Source of the DNA: Lentzea nigeriaca
Lineage (GTDB): Bacteria > Actinomycetota > Actinomycetes > Mycobacteriales > Pseudonocardiaceae
NCBI RefSeq assembly: GCF_016907955.1
Contig: NZ_JAFBCX010000006.1
Location: 62,001-126,000, forward strand
Reading direction: 5' to 3'
Length of the DNA: 64,000 nt
Shown: piece by piece, positions 1 through 8,557 of the stretch
Numbering within the stretch: position 1 is the first letter of the stretch
Layout: each line of letters starts with the position of its first letter
Made by a program: the position numbers and the translations under genes
Notes under the pieces: generated by a model
Seen by the model: the letters and a program-made list of their open reading frames with translations, nothing else
What the model was told of the DNA's origin: nothing
The model's database searches: none

Positions 1-1
1 C

Positions 2-529
2 GTGCAGGACATGTCGAACGGTGTGCTCGCACGATTCCGTTCGCTGCCCATCAGGCCGAGCACGGTTCTGTTGGCGCGCAACCTCTCCGACGCCGTCCGC
101 ACCGCGTTCCAGCTCATCCTGATGATCGCGTTCGGCGTGCTGGTGTTCGGCTTCCGGCCCGACGGCGGCATGCTCGGCACGCTCGCGGCGCTGGGCCTCG
201 CCCTGGTCGTCGGATGGGCGCTGAGCTGGGTGTTCATCGCGATCGCCGCGTGGGTGCGCAAGGCCGAGTTGATGCAGACCGTCGGCTTCCTGGCGATGTT
301 CCCGCTGATGTTCGCGTCCAGCGCGTTCGTGCCGGTGGGCGGCCTGCCCGGCTGGCTGCAGGCGATCGCGAAGGTCAACCCGCTGACCTACGCGGTCGAC
401 GCCGCCCGCAGCCTGGCGCTGGCCCACCCCGTCACCGGAGTGGTCGGCGCGCTGGTCACGAGCGGCGCGATCGCGGCAGTCGGCGCGTTCTTCGCGGTCC
501 GCGGCTTCCGCAGGCCCCTGTCGGTCTGA
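2..529 (+). CDS. ABC-2 type transporter permease, C-terminal part (5' end outside window)
   Basis: About 175 residues of an integral membrane permease of the ABC-2/DrrB type, which would pair with a separate ATPase to export a lipophilic drug or lipid. Hydrophobic segments lie at roughly residues 35-50, 60-85, 92-115 and 150-168. The stretch containing NPLTYAVDAARSLAL is the conserved loop before the last helix in daunorubicin-exporter-like permeases. Family members are about 240-280 residues, so some 70-100 N-terminal residues and presumably the ATPase gene lie upstream of the window. The GTG at position 2 is only the first in-frame start codon available. The substrate cannot be told from this part. 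Confidence 0.85.
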   Translation: MQDMSNGVLARFRSLPIRPSTVLLARNLSDAVRTAFQLILMIAFGVLVFGFRPDGGMLGTLAALGLALVVGWALSWVFIAIAAWVRKAELMQTVGFLAMFPLMFASSAFVPVGGLPGWLQAIAKVNPLTYAVDAARSLALAHPVTGVVGALVTSGAIAAVGAFFAVRGFRRPLSV

Positions 530-547
530 TTTCTTGTCCTTGCTGTG

Positions 548-2479
548 CTAACCCTTTCCGGCAATCTTCCGGAGCATCGCGTTGTAGGCCTCGAGGTCGG
601 CGTCGCCATCGGCGTCGGCCTTGCGGTCCAACCGCTTCGCCTCCCGGCTGTCCTGCCGGGCCCACTGCGCGAGCAACGCGACCATCACCACGAGCAACGG
701 GATCTCCCCCGCCGCCCACGCGATACCGCCGCCGAGTCGCTGGTCCTCCAGCAGGTTCTGCACCCAAGGCAACGAAAGATTCCGGTAGAACTGCTCGCCG
801 ATGACGGTCTGCGAGCTCATCAGCACGACGCCGAAGAACGCGTGGAACGGGATCGACGCGAACAACAGCCCCAACCGGCCGAGCGGCGGCAGCTTGTTCG
901 GTGCCGGGTCCACGCCGATCACGGGCCAGTAGAAGACGTAACCGGCGAGGATGAAGTGGGCGTTCATCGCGAGGTGCGCCCAGTGGAACGGCAACGCGGC
1001 CTCGAACAGCCCGGAGAAGTACAGGGCGTAGAAGGAACCGACGAACAACCCCAGCGCCACAAAGGGGTTCGTCAACAAACGCGCGAGCGGTGAGTGCACG
1101 AACGCCAGCACCCACTCTCGTGGCCCCGGCACCTCCTTGTTGACCGGCAACGCGCGCAACGCCAGCGTGACCGGCCCGCCCAGGACGAACAGGATCGGCG
1201 TCAGCATGGACAGCACCATGTGGGCTTCCATGTGGACGCTGAACATCGCCGGCGAGTACCGACCCATGCCCGACGACGTGGCGAACAGGAGAGCGAAGCA
1301 CCCGCACAGCCACGCGGCCGTGCGTCCGACCGGCCACTTGTCGCCCCGCTTGGTGAGCCGGCGCACCCCCAGCACGTAGAACAGCGCGAGGGCCAGCGCC
1401 GCCGTGCCGTAGATCAGGTCGAAGCGCCAGTCGAACAGGATGCGTGCCAGCGTCGGCGGCCCGTCGAGGTCGTACCCGATGGCGATCTCCGTGCGGCTGG
1501 GCAGTTCGACGCTGCCGCTGGGAGGAGGCGTGCGGGCCAGCGCCACCGCGAGGCCGATCGTGAACATCATCAGCAGGACTTCGAGTCCCGCGAGCTTCAG
1601 CAACGCGTGCGGCTTCCCGTCGACCACGCCCTTCACGCCGCGTTCGCGCTGGAAGTACCCGAACACGCCGAGCAGCAGCAGACAGGCCAGTTTGCCGAGC
1701 GTCAGCCAGCCGTAGGTCGACGTCACGAGATCGGACGGTGCGACGCGCACGAGCGCGTTCACGACGCCCGAGACGGCCATGACGATCCAGCAGACCAGCG
1801 CCATCTTCGAGAACCGAGTCGCGGCGAGCGGAAGGTGCGCTCCACCACGCCTGCCGTGCGCGAGCAACGCGATCAGGCCACCCACCCACAACACCGCGGC
1901 GATGAGGTGGAACAAGAGGCTGTTCGTGGCCATGTCGTGTGAGCCACCCGACGACGAGTGGCCGGTGACCGCGACCGGCACCAGCGCGAAGATCGCCAGG
2001 AACAGCAGGACCGTCGTCCACCCCCACGACAGCACGAGACGGCAGCCCAGTGCGAGCAAGCTCACGATGATCGCCGTCAGCAGCCACGCCTTCGACTGCT
2101 CCAGCAACATCGCCGTCGCCATCATCTGGCTGAAGGTGAACGAGCTCACGGGCCGGTCGATCGCGGCCGCCGTGTTGAACGGCACGGAGAGCACAGCACC
2201 CACGAGCCACACGAGCGCGAACCATCCGGCGGTGCGCATCGCGGCGTAACCGTCCGCTGCGAGAGTGCCGGACTTCTGCGGTGGCACGAGAAACGCCGCC
2301 AGCAGCAACGAGCCGATGGTCACCACCGCGCCTGTCTCCGTCAGCACGCGCACGACGAGCAGCCCGACCGGAGGGTTGGGCGAGAGCGTGCTCAACGCGA
2401 CGGCGACAAGAGCCGCCACCGCGAAGCCGATGACGACGAGGGGCACCAATCCCGTTCTGGTGGAGCGTTCGATTGCCAC
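548..2479 (-). CDS. CopD-CtaG fusion: copper transport / cytochrome c oxidase assembly membrane protein
   Basis: A 643-residue polytopic membrane protein joining an N-terminal CopD-like copper-resistance domain (about residues 150-330) to a C-terminal caa3-type CtaG domain (about 380-620), an arrangement common in actinomycetes. CtaG proteins help deliver copper to cytochrome oxidase. The sequence shows many hydrophobic helices, the segment GHSSSGGSHDMATNSLLFH with His residues in the CopD part, and MGRYSPAMFSVHMEAHMVLS in CtaG with the conserved HMxxH-like histidines. The open frame extends to 2560, but that would overlap the upstream MFS gene. A GTG at 2479 gives a start after that gene ends and is preferred. 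The tail is Asp/Lys-rich. Copper supply is inferred from the family. Confidence 0.9.
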   Translation of the reverse strand: MAIERSTRTGLVPLVVIGFAVAALVAVALSTLSPNPPVGLLVVRVLTETGAVVTIGSLLLAAFLVPPQKSGTLAADGYAAMRTAGWFALVWLVGAVLSVPFNTAAAIDRPVSSFTFSQMMATAMLLEQSKAWLLTAIIVSLLALGCRLVLSWGWTTVLLFLAIFALVPVAVTGHSSSGGSHDMATNSLLFHLIAAVLWVGGLIALLAHGRRGGAHLPLAATRFSKMALVCWIVMAVSGVVNALVRVAPSDLVTSTYGWLTLGKLACLLLLGVFGYFQRERGVKGVVDGKPHALLKLAGLEVLLMMFTIGLAVALARTPPPSGSVELPSRTEIAIGYDLDGPPTLARILFDWRFDLIYGTAALALALFYVLGVRRLTKRGDKWPVGRTAAWLCGCFALLFATSSGMGRYSPAMFSVHMEAHMVLSMLTPILFVLGGPVTLALRALPVNKEVPGPREWVLAFVHSPLARLLTNPFVALGLFVGSFYALYFSGLFEAALPFHWAHLAMNAHFILAGYVFYWPVIGVDPAPNKLPPLGRLGLLFASIPFHAFFGVVLMSSQTVIGEQFYRNLSLPWVQNLLEDQRLGGGIAWAAGEIPLLVVMVALLAQWARQDSREAKRLDRKADADGDADLEAYNAMLRKIAGKG

Positions 2480-2517
2480 GTTCAGGAGCCTACGACCCTC
2501 CGGTGCCGCGCCGTCGC

Positions 2518-3693
2518 TCACACGGACGCCGGCTGCCGGGCAGCCCGCCTGGCCAGCCACGTGGCCGGGATGATCAGCGCGGTGACCAGCGCCACGAACC
2601 CCAGCGACACCACGAGAGAGCTCACGTGCGCGAGCCCGCCCACGATCGGTGGTCCGGCGAGGAACCCCGTGTAAGCGATCGTCGTCACCAGGCCCAGCTC
2701 GCGTTCACCGCCGCTGCCGTCCGCGCGTTTGCCCGTGTCGCTCGCGAGATCCATGACCACGGGGAACGAGAATGCGAGCCCGAGCCCGGCCAGGCCGAAC
2801 CCGAGGTAGCCCGCCGCGGGGAACGGGACCACGACGGCCAGCGCCAGACCTGTTGCCGCAAGCCCACCGCCCGCGGCGAGAAGGCGGTGCGGGCCGAGCG
2901 TGCGTTGGATCGGTTCGCCAAACCACCGTGCGAGCGCCATCGCGATGGAGAAGCCCGCATAGGCGTATGCACCAGCCGCGTCGCCCATGCCGCGTTCACG
3001 CACCATGAACAACGCCGACCAGTCCGCCGCCGCCCCTTCCGCGATGGCGCTGCACAGCGCGACGCTCGCCAACAGCCAGAGAACCGGGCTCTTGAGCACG
3101 TTCGTGCGTTCGGTGGCTTCTTCCCTATGACGCTCCCCCACTCCTCCGGGGATGCTCTTCGCAATGAGAGCCGTGACGACGAGCCCGACCAACGCCGCCA
3201 GGAGGAAGTGCTTCATCGGCGACCAGTGCGCTTGAGCGGCGGCGGCGCTGCCCAACGACCCGATGAGGCCGCCGAAGCTGAAGCCCGCGTGGAACTGCGG
3301 CATCAACGGCCGTTGCAGATCGCGGACGACGACGACCGCCGCGATGTTCATCGACACGTCCATCGCCGCGACGCTCGCACCCAGCGCGATGAGGATCAGC
3401 CCGAATTGCACGGGCGACCGCGACAGCGCGAGCACGGGCAGAAGGAGCGGACTGAGGAGGCTGCTCGCCAACAGCACGTTGCGCGACCCGTACACCGCGC
3501 AGACCCGTGCCGCCACGGGCGCCGTGACAGCCAGCCCGGCGCTCGCCCCGAGCAACGCCAGGCCGAGGCCGCCTGGTTCGGCACCGATCTGCTCGGCGAG
3601 CGCGGGCACACGGGAGGCCCAGGTGCCGAAGACGGCGCCGTTCAACAGGAAGACAACGAACGTGGCCAGGCGCGGGGACATGCGCTCCAGCAT
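2518..3693 (-). CDS. MFS transporter
   Basis: A 391-residue major facilitator superfamily protein with about 12 hydrophobic segments and the N-terminal pattern NGAVFGTWASRVPALAEQ typical of the YbjJ-like group. Substrate unknown. It is divergent from a LacI-family regulator, and a perfect 16-bp operator sits 1 bp upstream of the first ATG (3693), so sugar- or effector-dependent repression is likely. A second ATG at 3681 (MSPRLATF) has a CTGGAG sequence just upstream and is an alternative start. If 3693 is used, the operator would lie inside or directly next to the translation start. The copper protein gene follows on the same strand 38 bp after the stop. Confidence 0.88.
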   Translation of the reverse strand: MLERMSPRLATFVVFLLNGAVFGTWASRVPALAEQIGAEPGGLGLALLGASAGLAVTAPVAARVCAVYGSRNVLLASSLLSPLLLPVLALSRSPVQFGLILIALGASVAAMDVSMNIAAVVVVRDLQRPLMPQFHAGFSFGGLIGSLGSAAAAQAHWSPMKHFLLAALVGLVVTALIAKSIPGGVGERHREEATERTNVLKSPVLWLLASVALCSAIAEGAAADWSALFMVRERGMGDAAGAYAYAGFSIAMALARWFGEPIQRTLGPHRLLAAGGGLAATGLALAVVVPFPAAGYLGFGLAGLGLAFSFPVVMDLASDTGKRADGSGGERELGLVTTIAYTGFLAGPPIVGGLAHVSSLVVSLGFVALVTALIIPATWLARRAARQPASV

Positions 3694-3694
3694 G

Positions 3695-3710
3695 ACTGAA
3701 GCGCTTCAGT
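3695..3710. promoter_or_regulatory. LacI-family operator, perfect 16-bp palindrome
   Basis: ACTGAAGCGCTTCAGT reads the same on both strands and has the central GCGC with A/T-rich arms usual for LacI-family operators. It lies between the MFS gene (minus) and the LacI-family gene (plus), so one site can repress both. Binding by the neighbouring regulator is inferred from position. Confidence 0.8.
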
Positions 3711-3745
3711 TCCGCCACTCATTCGTGCGCGAACTCTCGCCTACG

Positions 3746-4834
3746 ATGCTGTTCGTGGACTCCGATCGCCGACGCAGGCCGACGCTGGACACCGTCGCCG
3801 CCGCGGTCGGGGTTTCCAGGGCAACGGTGTCGAACGCGTACAACCGCCCCGACCAACTCTCGTCGTCGTTGCGCGAACGCATCTTGGAGACGGCGCGCTC
3901 TCTGGGCTATGCGGGCCCAGATCCCGTAGCCCGCTCTCTCGCCACACGGTCGTCAGCGGCTGTGGGTTTCATGCTGCCGCAGGGCCTGTCCGGCGCGTTC
4001 TCGGATCCGGCGCTGTCGATCGTGCTCGACGGCCTCGCCTCGACCGTCGACGGCCACGACCACAGCCTCGTCCTGATGCCCGGCGACGCCACGGGCGGCC
4101 CACGTCCGTCGATCGTGGCACGCGCGCAAGCCGACGTGATGGTCGCGTACTCACTCCCGGACTCCGCCCCGGCGCTGGACGCGGTGGCCGCCCGCGGCCT
4201 CCCCCTGGTCGTGATCGACCAGCCCGTCCTGCCGGGTTCGGCACGCGTCGAAGTGCAGGACTACCTCGGCGCGACGCTCGCCGCGTCCTTCCTGCTCGCG
4301 CAAGGCCATTCCTCGTTCGGCATCCTGACGTTCTCGCTACACCCGGACGGAGTATCCGGCCCGGTTTCGTTCGAGCGCCGTTCGGCCGTGGCGTTCCGCG
4401 TGAGCCGAGACCGCCTGGGCGGCTACCTCGACACTTTGGAAAAAGCCGGGGTGCAACCGGACAATGTTCCGGTGTGGGAGGCGCGCGGCAGTGATCGCGA
4501 GCTCGGTCGTCTCGGCGCGCGGTGGTTGCTCACCCGCACGCCACGCCCGAGCGCTCTGCTGTGCGCGTCGGACCAACTCGCCTTCGGCGCCCTGCAAGCA
4601 GCCCGCGACCTCGGCTTGACCGTGCCGCGGGACGTTTCCGTCGTGGGCTTCGACGACGTCCCCGAAGCGGCCTACAGCGACCCACCGCTGACTACCGTGC
4701 GTCAACCCCTCGCCGAGAAGGGCCGCAGGGCCGGCGAACTGGCGCTGAAATTACTGGCCGGCGGCAGACCGCCGCGGCCCACGAGACTCGACGTTTCACT
4801 CGCGCAGAGAGCCTCGGCGGCCCCACGAACGTGA
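3746..4834 (+). CDS. LacI-family transcriptional regulator
   Basis: A 362-residue repressor. Residues about 12-35 (PTLDTVAAAVGVSRATVSNAYNRP, shown here as the HTH span) form the LacI helix-turn-helix and hinge. The rest is a periplasmic-binding-protein-like effector domain ending in the usual VGFDDVPEA and TTVRQP segments. The open frame reaches much further upstream, but the HTH must be near the N-terminus, so ATG 3746 (or GTG 3755) is chosen. The intergenic operator at 3695-3710 suggests autoregulation and control of the divergent MFS gene. The ligand is not identifiable, though sugars or nucleosides are usual for the family. Confidence 0.92.
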   Translation: MLFVDSDRRRRPTLDTVAAAVGVSRATVSNAYNRPDQLSSSLRERILETARSLGYAGPDPVARSLATRSSAAVGFMLPQGLSGAFSDPALSIVLDGLASTVDGHDHSLVLMPGDATGGPRPSIVARAQADVMVAYSLPDSAPALDAVAARGLPLVVIDQPVLPGSARVEVQDYLGATLAASFLLAQGHSSFGILTFSLHPDGVSGPVSFERRSAVAFRVSRDRLGGYLDTLEKAGVQPDNVPVWEARGSDRELGRLGARWLLTRTPRPSALLCASDQLAFGALQAARDLGLTVPRDVSVVGFDDVPEAAYSDPPLTTVRQPLAEKGRRAGELALKLLAGGRPPRPTRLDVSLAQRASAAPRT

Positions 4835-4847
4835 TACGCGTCACGTT
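4828..4847. promoter_or_regulatory. Inverted repeat resembling a CRP-type site
   Basis: AACGTGA and TCACGTT are perfect inverted 7-bp arms separated by 6 bp. The core GTGA-N6-TCAC has the spacing of CRP/GlxR sites (TGTGA-N6-TCACA). It overlaps the stop codon of the LacI-family gene and lies about 115 bp upstream of tRNA-Arg. A weaker hairpin follows at about 4850-4897 (GACCGTTTTCG with CGGAAACGGTC) and could act as a terminator. Regulator binding is not shown by the sequence. Confidence 0.35.
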
Positions 4848-4962
4848 TAGACCGTTTTCGTCACCCGTTTGGCGGTAAGGCGGAAACGGTCGATCGACTT
4901 CGGACGATGTGTCCGTTGGGGGCAGCGGCGACCACACATCGTGGCCGCCTCGGTCTCCTCAA

Positions 4963-5038
4963 GCCTCCGTAGCTCAGTGGAGAGAGCGAGGGACTTCTAA
5001 TCCCGAGGTCGCAGGTTCGAATCCTGCCGGGGGCACCA
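4963..5038 (+). tRNA. trnR: tRNA-Arg (anticodon TCT)
   Basis: A complete cloverleaf can be drawn: acceptor GCCTCCG with CGGGGGC (one T-G wobble), D stem GCTC/GAGC, anticodon loop CTTCTAA with anticodon TCT, T arm GCAGG-TTCGAAT-CCTGC, discriminator A and an encoded CCA at 5036-5038. It reads AGA codons, rare in this GC-rich genome. A strong hairpin terminator follows 2 bp later. tRNA genes of this kind often serve as integration sites, and a probable island starts immediately downstream. Confidence 0.95.
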
Positions 5039-5040
5039 GG

Positions 5041-5081
5041 CAGTGAAGGCTCTTGACCTCAATGGTCAAGAGCCTTCACTG
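5041..5081 (+). terminator. Hairpin terminator after tRNA-Arg
   Basis: An 18-bp perfect stem (5041-5058 with 5064-5081) and a 5-base loop TCAAT, starting directly after the tRNA CCA. The stem begins CAGTGAAGGCTCTTGACC. No long T run follows, as is common in actinomycetes. Confidence 0.88.
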
Positions 5082-5135
5082 TTCGGAGGACAGGTCCTGC
5101 CCTGCGCAGACGCCGGGTGCGTGGACACGTTGTGC

Positions 5136-6836
5136 CGTTAACCCGCTGCTTCATGGGGAATTGGCGTGAGCGGGTGTCGGCTAAGGAGAAAGGTGCTCTG
5201 AGCTGGAAGGATGTGACTTGTCTAGGGTCATGTCCGAACCAGTTCAGGAGCACCTTTCTGGTGAGCAAGCCTACCGGGTTGTATCCGTCGTTGACGCTCG
5301 ACACCGCCGGAGCGGGCGTGGTCTCACATGCCGGGGCGGTGCTGCTGACGACCGCGGTGACCACGACCGGCCTGGGCCAGGCCTTGTCGAGGGCGTTGGC
5401 CCGCTGGCGGCACCCGAACGCGATCCACGACCCGGCAAGATCGTCTGTGACCTGGCGATCGCGTTGGCCCTGGGCGGAGACTGCCTGGCCGACATCGCCG
5501 CACTGCGCGCCGAGCCGGGCGTCTTCGGCCCGGTCGCGTCCGACCCCCCACCGAATCCAGGCTGATCACCGCCCTGGCCCAGGACCCGGACAAGGTCTTG
5601 ACCGCGCTGGACATCGCTCGTGCCACGGCGCGGGCCGCGGCATGGAAACTGGCCGGTGACCATGCTCCCGACCACGACATCAGCCCGGACAACCCGCTGA
5701 TCATCGATCTGGACGCGATCCTGGTCACCGCGCACTCGGACAAGCAGAACGCGGCACCGACATTCAAACGTGGCTATGGTTTCCACCCGTTGTGTTCGTT
5801 CGCCGACCACGGCACGCAGGGCACCGGCGAACCGCTCGCGATCATGCTCCGGCCGGGCAACGCTGGATCGAGCACCGCCGCCGACCACATCGCCGTGACC
5901 CGCGATGCGTTGCGGCAGTTGCCGTTCACCGCCAAAGGTGGACGCGTCGGACGCAAGGTACTCATCCGTACCGACGCCGCCGGCGGCACTCACGAGTTCG
6001 TGGAATGGCTACACGCAAGGAAACTGGGCTACTCGCTCGGGTTCACCCTGCCCGACGACGCCGTCGAACGCCTCGCCCGCATCCCCGCGCACGCGTGGCC
6101 CCGCCTACGACGACGAACGCACCCCACGTGATGGAGCGTGGGTAGCCGAGGCCACCGGCGTGCTGGAGCTGTCCGGATGGCCGAAGGGCATGCGGGTGAT
6201 CGTCCGCGAGGAACGCCCGCATCCCGGCGCGCAGTTGCGGTTCACCGACGCCGATGGACTCCGGCTGACCGCGTTCGTCACCAACACCGGCCGCAGACAG
6301 CTGGCCGATCTGGAACTTCGTCACCGACGCCGGGCCCGAGCCGAGAACCGCCTCCGCGCCAGCAAGGCCACAGGACTGACCAATCTGCCCCTGCACGGCT
6401 ACGCCCACAACCAGATCTGGGTCGCGATCGCGGCCCACGCGGTCGAGCTGACCGCCTGGACCCAGAAGCTGGCCCCGACCGGCCACGACGCCCGCCGATG
6501 GGAACCCAAACGCCTGCGGCTACGCCTGTTCTCCATCACGGGCCGGATCGCCCGCCACGCCCGGCAAGTCCACCTCCGGCTTGCCTCCCACGCGCCGTGG
6601 GCCGATCTGATCCTGGCTGCCCACCAGCGCCTACGCGACCTACCACGACTGGCCTGACCAGCCACAACCCCATCCCCACGAGCAAACACGCACCACCATC
6701 GGGCAGTGGAACCCGACGACACCCAGTCGACAAAGGGCCACCGCGACGACCCCGAACATCGAAAGGAGGACCCGCAACAACCACCGGCCTCACCCTCAAG
6801 CCAGGCCGACACCCGCACGAAAGATCTGGGCTAACG
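5136..6836 (+). mobile_element. Degenerate IS1380-family insertion sequence
   Basis: About 1.7 kb, the usual size of the family, carrying one transposase reading direction. The inner flanks are a perfect 12-bp inverted repeat, GCGGGTGTCGGC at 5170-5181 and its complement at 6805-6816. Further out CGTTAACCC (5136-5144) faces GGGCTAACG (6828-6836), one mismatch, so these are probably the terminal repeats. No matching 4-bp target duplication is seen at these exact ends, so either the ends are off by a few bases or the copy is old. Between left end and transposase there is another imperfect inverted repeat (5189-5206 with 5239-5257). The transposase is broken, so the element should not move on its own. 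Confidence 0.75.
5261..6657 (+). pseudogene. IS1380-family transposase, broken by three frameshifts
   Basis: Joined across frames this matches a complete IS1380-type DDE transposase of about 465 residues. It starts at GTG 5261 after an AGGAGCACC ribosome-site region. It shifts frame near 5432 (a G lost in HDPGK), near 5550 (extra base after ASDP) and near 6100 (base lost after HAW), and then runs to the stop at 6657. Recognisable segments in order are LALGGDCLADIAALRAEP, GDHAPDHDISPDNPL, PTFKRGYGFHPL, LRPGNAGSSTAADH, DGAWVAEATGVLELSGWP and RRWEPKRLRLRLFSI. The reading is family knowledge. The frame changes are direct from the sequence. No functional protein is expected unless a full copy elsewhere supplies it. 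Confidence 0.92.
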
Positions 6837-6948
6837 AGCAAGACGCTCAAGGGCGAACTGCTGCGTCACCGACCTCAGCGACTTTGCGTTCGGATGATGC
6901 CAGCTCGAGTTAGCATCGTTTGGTCATTCCGTAACGCTAGACCGACCG

Positions 6949-6960
6949 TCGTATATACGA
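6949..6960. promoter_or_regulatory. 12-bp palindrome upstream of the defence cassette
   Basis: TCGTATATACGA is a perfect palindrome about 90 bp before the GHKL ATPase start, in the 215-bp space between the IS end and the first cassette gene. It is AT-rich against the local background, like operators of small controller proteins of restriction systems, but no controller gene is present next to it. It could also be part of the promoter. Confidence 0.3.
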
Positions 6961-7051
6961 GAACCGTAGCGGCGAACGCGATCGGCCTTGAGCTCGACCC
7001 GAAGCACCGATCGGCGCCTCGCGGATTCGGACCTGGAGTGGGGGCCAAGCC

Positions 7052-8557
7052 GTGCTTGAGTGGAGTCAGGACATTCCAACCGACGGCAGCGTCGAACTGC
7101 CGCCTGACCCGCGAGCACTCGAAGCCCTGGGCCGGAACCACTCCTTGGAGACAGCCCTCGCCGATCTCGTCGACAACGCCATCGACGCGACCGCGACTCA
7201 CGTGTTGATCCGGATCGTCCGGGCAGGCGGCCGTCTGCGCTCGCTGTACGTCGTCGACAACGGCTGGGGCATGTCTCCAGGCAAGATCGACGCGGCGATG
7301 ACGGTCGGCGGTCGCCGCGAGTACCAGACCGGCGACCTCGGCCACTTCGGGCTTGGTTTGAAAGCCGCGTCGTTCAGCCAGGCCCGTAGCCTCACGGTAA
7401 TGTCTCGAGCCAGCGGCCACGATGTGGTCGGGCGCCGGTGGCGCCCTGATCAGGCAACTCAACGCGGGTTCGAATGCGAAAAGGTGGCCTCTGAATTCGC
7501 CGCTGCGGAGTTCGACCGGGATTGGCACATCCCGATGTCCGGCAGCGGCACGGTAATTCGCTGGGACGACGTCGTGGCGTTCCCTGCGTCAGACGACGCG
7601 AAGCGAGTGGAGACCTTCGTCGACAAGGCCATCACGACCACGTGCCAGCACCTCGGCATGGTCTTCCACAGGTTCCTCGAGGACGGGCGGCTGACCGTCG
7701 AATTCGAGGTTCAGGACATCGACGCCTCCTTCATCAGCCCACCCGTTCAGGTGACACCCCTGAACCCCTTCGGATACTCACGATCGGGCAGAACGGACTT
7801 CCCCAAGGAGCTGACGGCGAAGGCCGGCGGCTACGAGCTGACGTTCCGCTGCCACATCTGGCCAGGACGGTCGAACACGCCACAGTTCCGGCTGTCCGGC
7901 ACGCCGTCCAGCCATCAGGGACTGTTCTTCTACCGTCGCGATCGTCTGCTGCAGGCCGGCGGATGGGAAGGTGTACACGCTTCCGACAGGCGGCTCCAAC
8001 TCGCGAGGGTCGAAGTCAACATCGACGGTGATGTCACCGGGCTCTTTCAGATGAACCCGGAGAAGTCCCGCGTTCAGGTCGGCCCTGAGTTCGCGAGACT
8101 CGCCGCTGTGGCAACTGCGGCTGACGGGACCACTCTCCATAGCTACCTCGACACCGCCGAGCAGGTCTATCGGACATCTCAATCCCGTACTGCCAAGCGC
8201 ACACCCATGATCCATCCTGGTACGGGTCTTCCGCCACGTGTCCGCTCCACGATCGAGAAGGAGATCCCCGGGGTTCGCAGTGAGAAGCCCATCGACATCA
8301 AGTGGATCGATTTCACCGACGACACGTTGTTCAAGGTGGACCGGGAATCCAGCACTCTGTGGCTCAACAGGCGGTATCGGCAGATGCTGCTAGGCGGCAA
8401 ACACGCCGGACTGAACGACGTACCGCTGATCAAATCGCTCCTCTACCTTCTCGTTGCGAATGTCTTCGAGGGCGACTACCTCGGGCCTAGAGACAAGGAC
8501 AACATCGAGCTATGGCAGAAGATCCTGACGACCGCGGTACAGGCGGAGCGACAGTGA
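7052..8557 (+). CDS. GHKL (MORC/MutL-like) ATPase, first gene of defence cassette
   Basis: A 501-residue protein with an N-terminal Bergerat-fold ATPase. The N-box ALADLVDNAIDATAT is near residues 35-49, the G1 motif VDNGWGMS near 67-74 and the G2 motif GHFGLGLKAASFS near 96-108. This pattern is the MORC/Hsp90/MutL type that dimerises on ATP binding. The remaining 350 residues have no catalytic motif I recognise. GTG 7052 follows GGAGTGGGGG. The stop overlaps the next gene by 4 bp, so the first three genes are translationally coupled. Such ATPases occur with Z1 and nuclease proteins in predicted restriction systems, where they probably couple DNA sensing to cleavage. That role is inferred. 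Confidence 0.9.
   Translation: MLEWSQDIPTDGSVELPPDPRALEALGRNHSLETALADLVDNAIDATATHVLIRIVRAGGRLRSLYVVDNGWGMSPGKIDAAMTVGGRREYQTGDLGHFGLGLKAASFSQARSLTVMSRASGHDVVGRRWRPDQATQRGFECEKVASEFAAAEFDRDWHIPMSGSGTVIRWDDVVAFPASDDAKRVETFVDKAITTTCQHLGMVFHRFLEDGRLTVEFEVQDIDASFISPPVQVTPLNPFGYSRSGRTDFPKELTAKAGGYELTFRCHIWPGRSNTPQFRLSGTPSSHQGLFFYRRDRLLQAGGWEGVHASDRRLQLARVEVNIDGDVTGLFQMNPEKSRVQVGPEFARLAAVATAADGTTLHSYLDTAEQVYRTSQSRTAKRTPMIHPGTGLPPRVRSTIEKEIPGVRSEKPIDIKWIDFTDDTLFKVDRESSTLWLNRRYRQMLLGGKHAGLNDVPLIKSLLYLLVANVFEGDYLGPRDKDNIELWQKILTTAVQAERQ

Noticed and set aside
5189..5257. Imperfect inverted repeat before the transposase as the IS terminal repeats
   Set aside because: Both arms lie on the same side of the transposase, so it is an internal hairpin; the 5136/6836 and 5170/6805 pairs flank the gene and fit better as ends.
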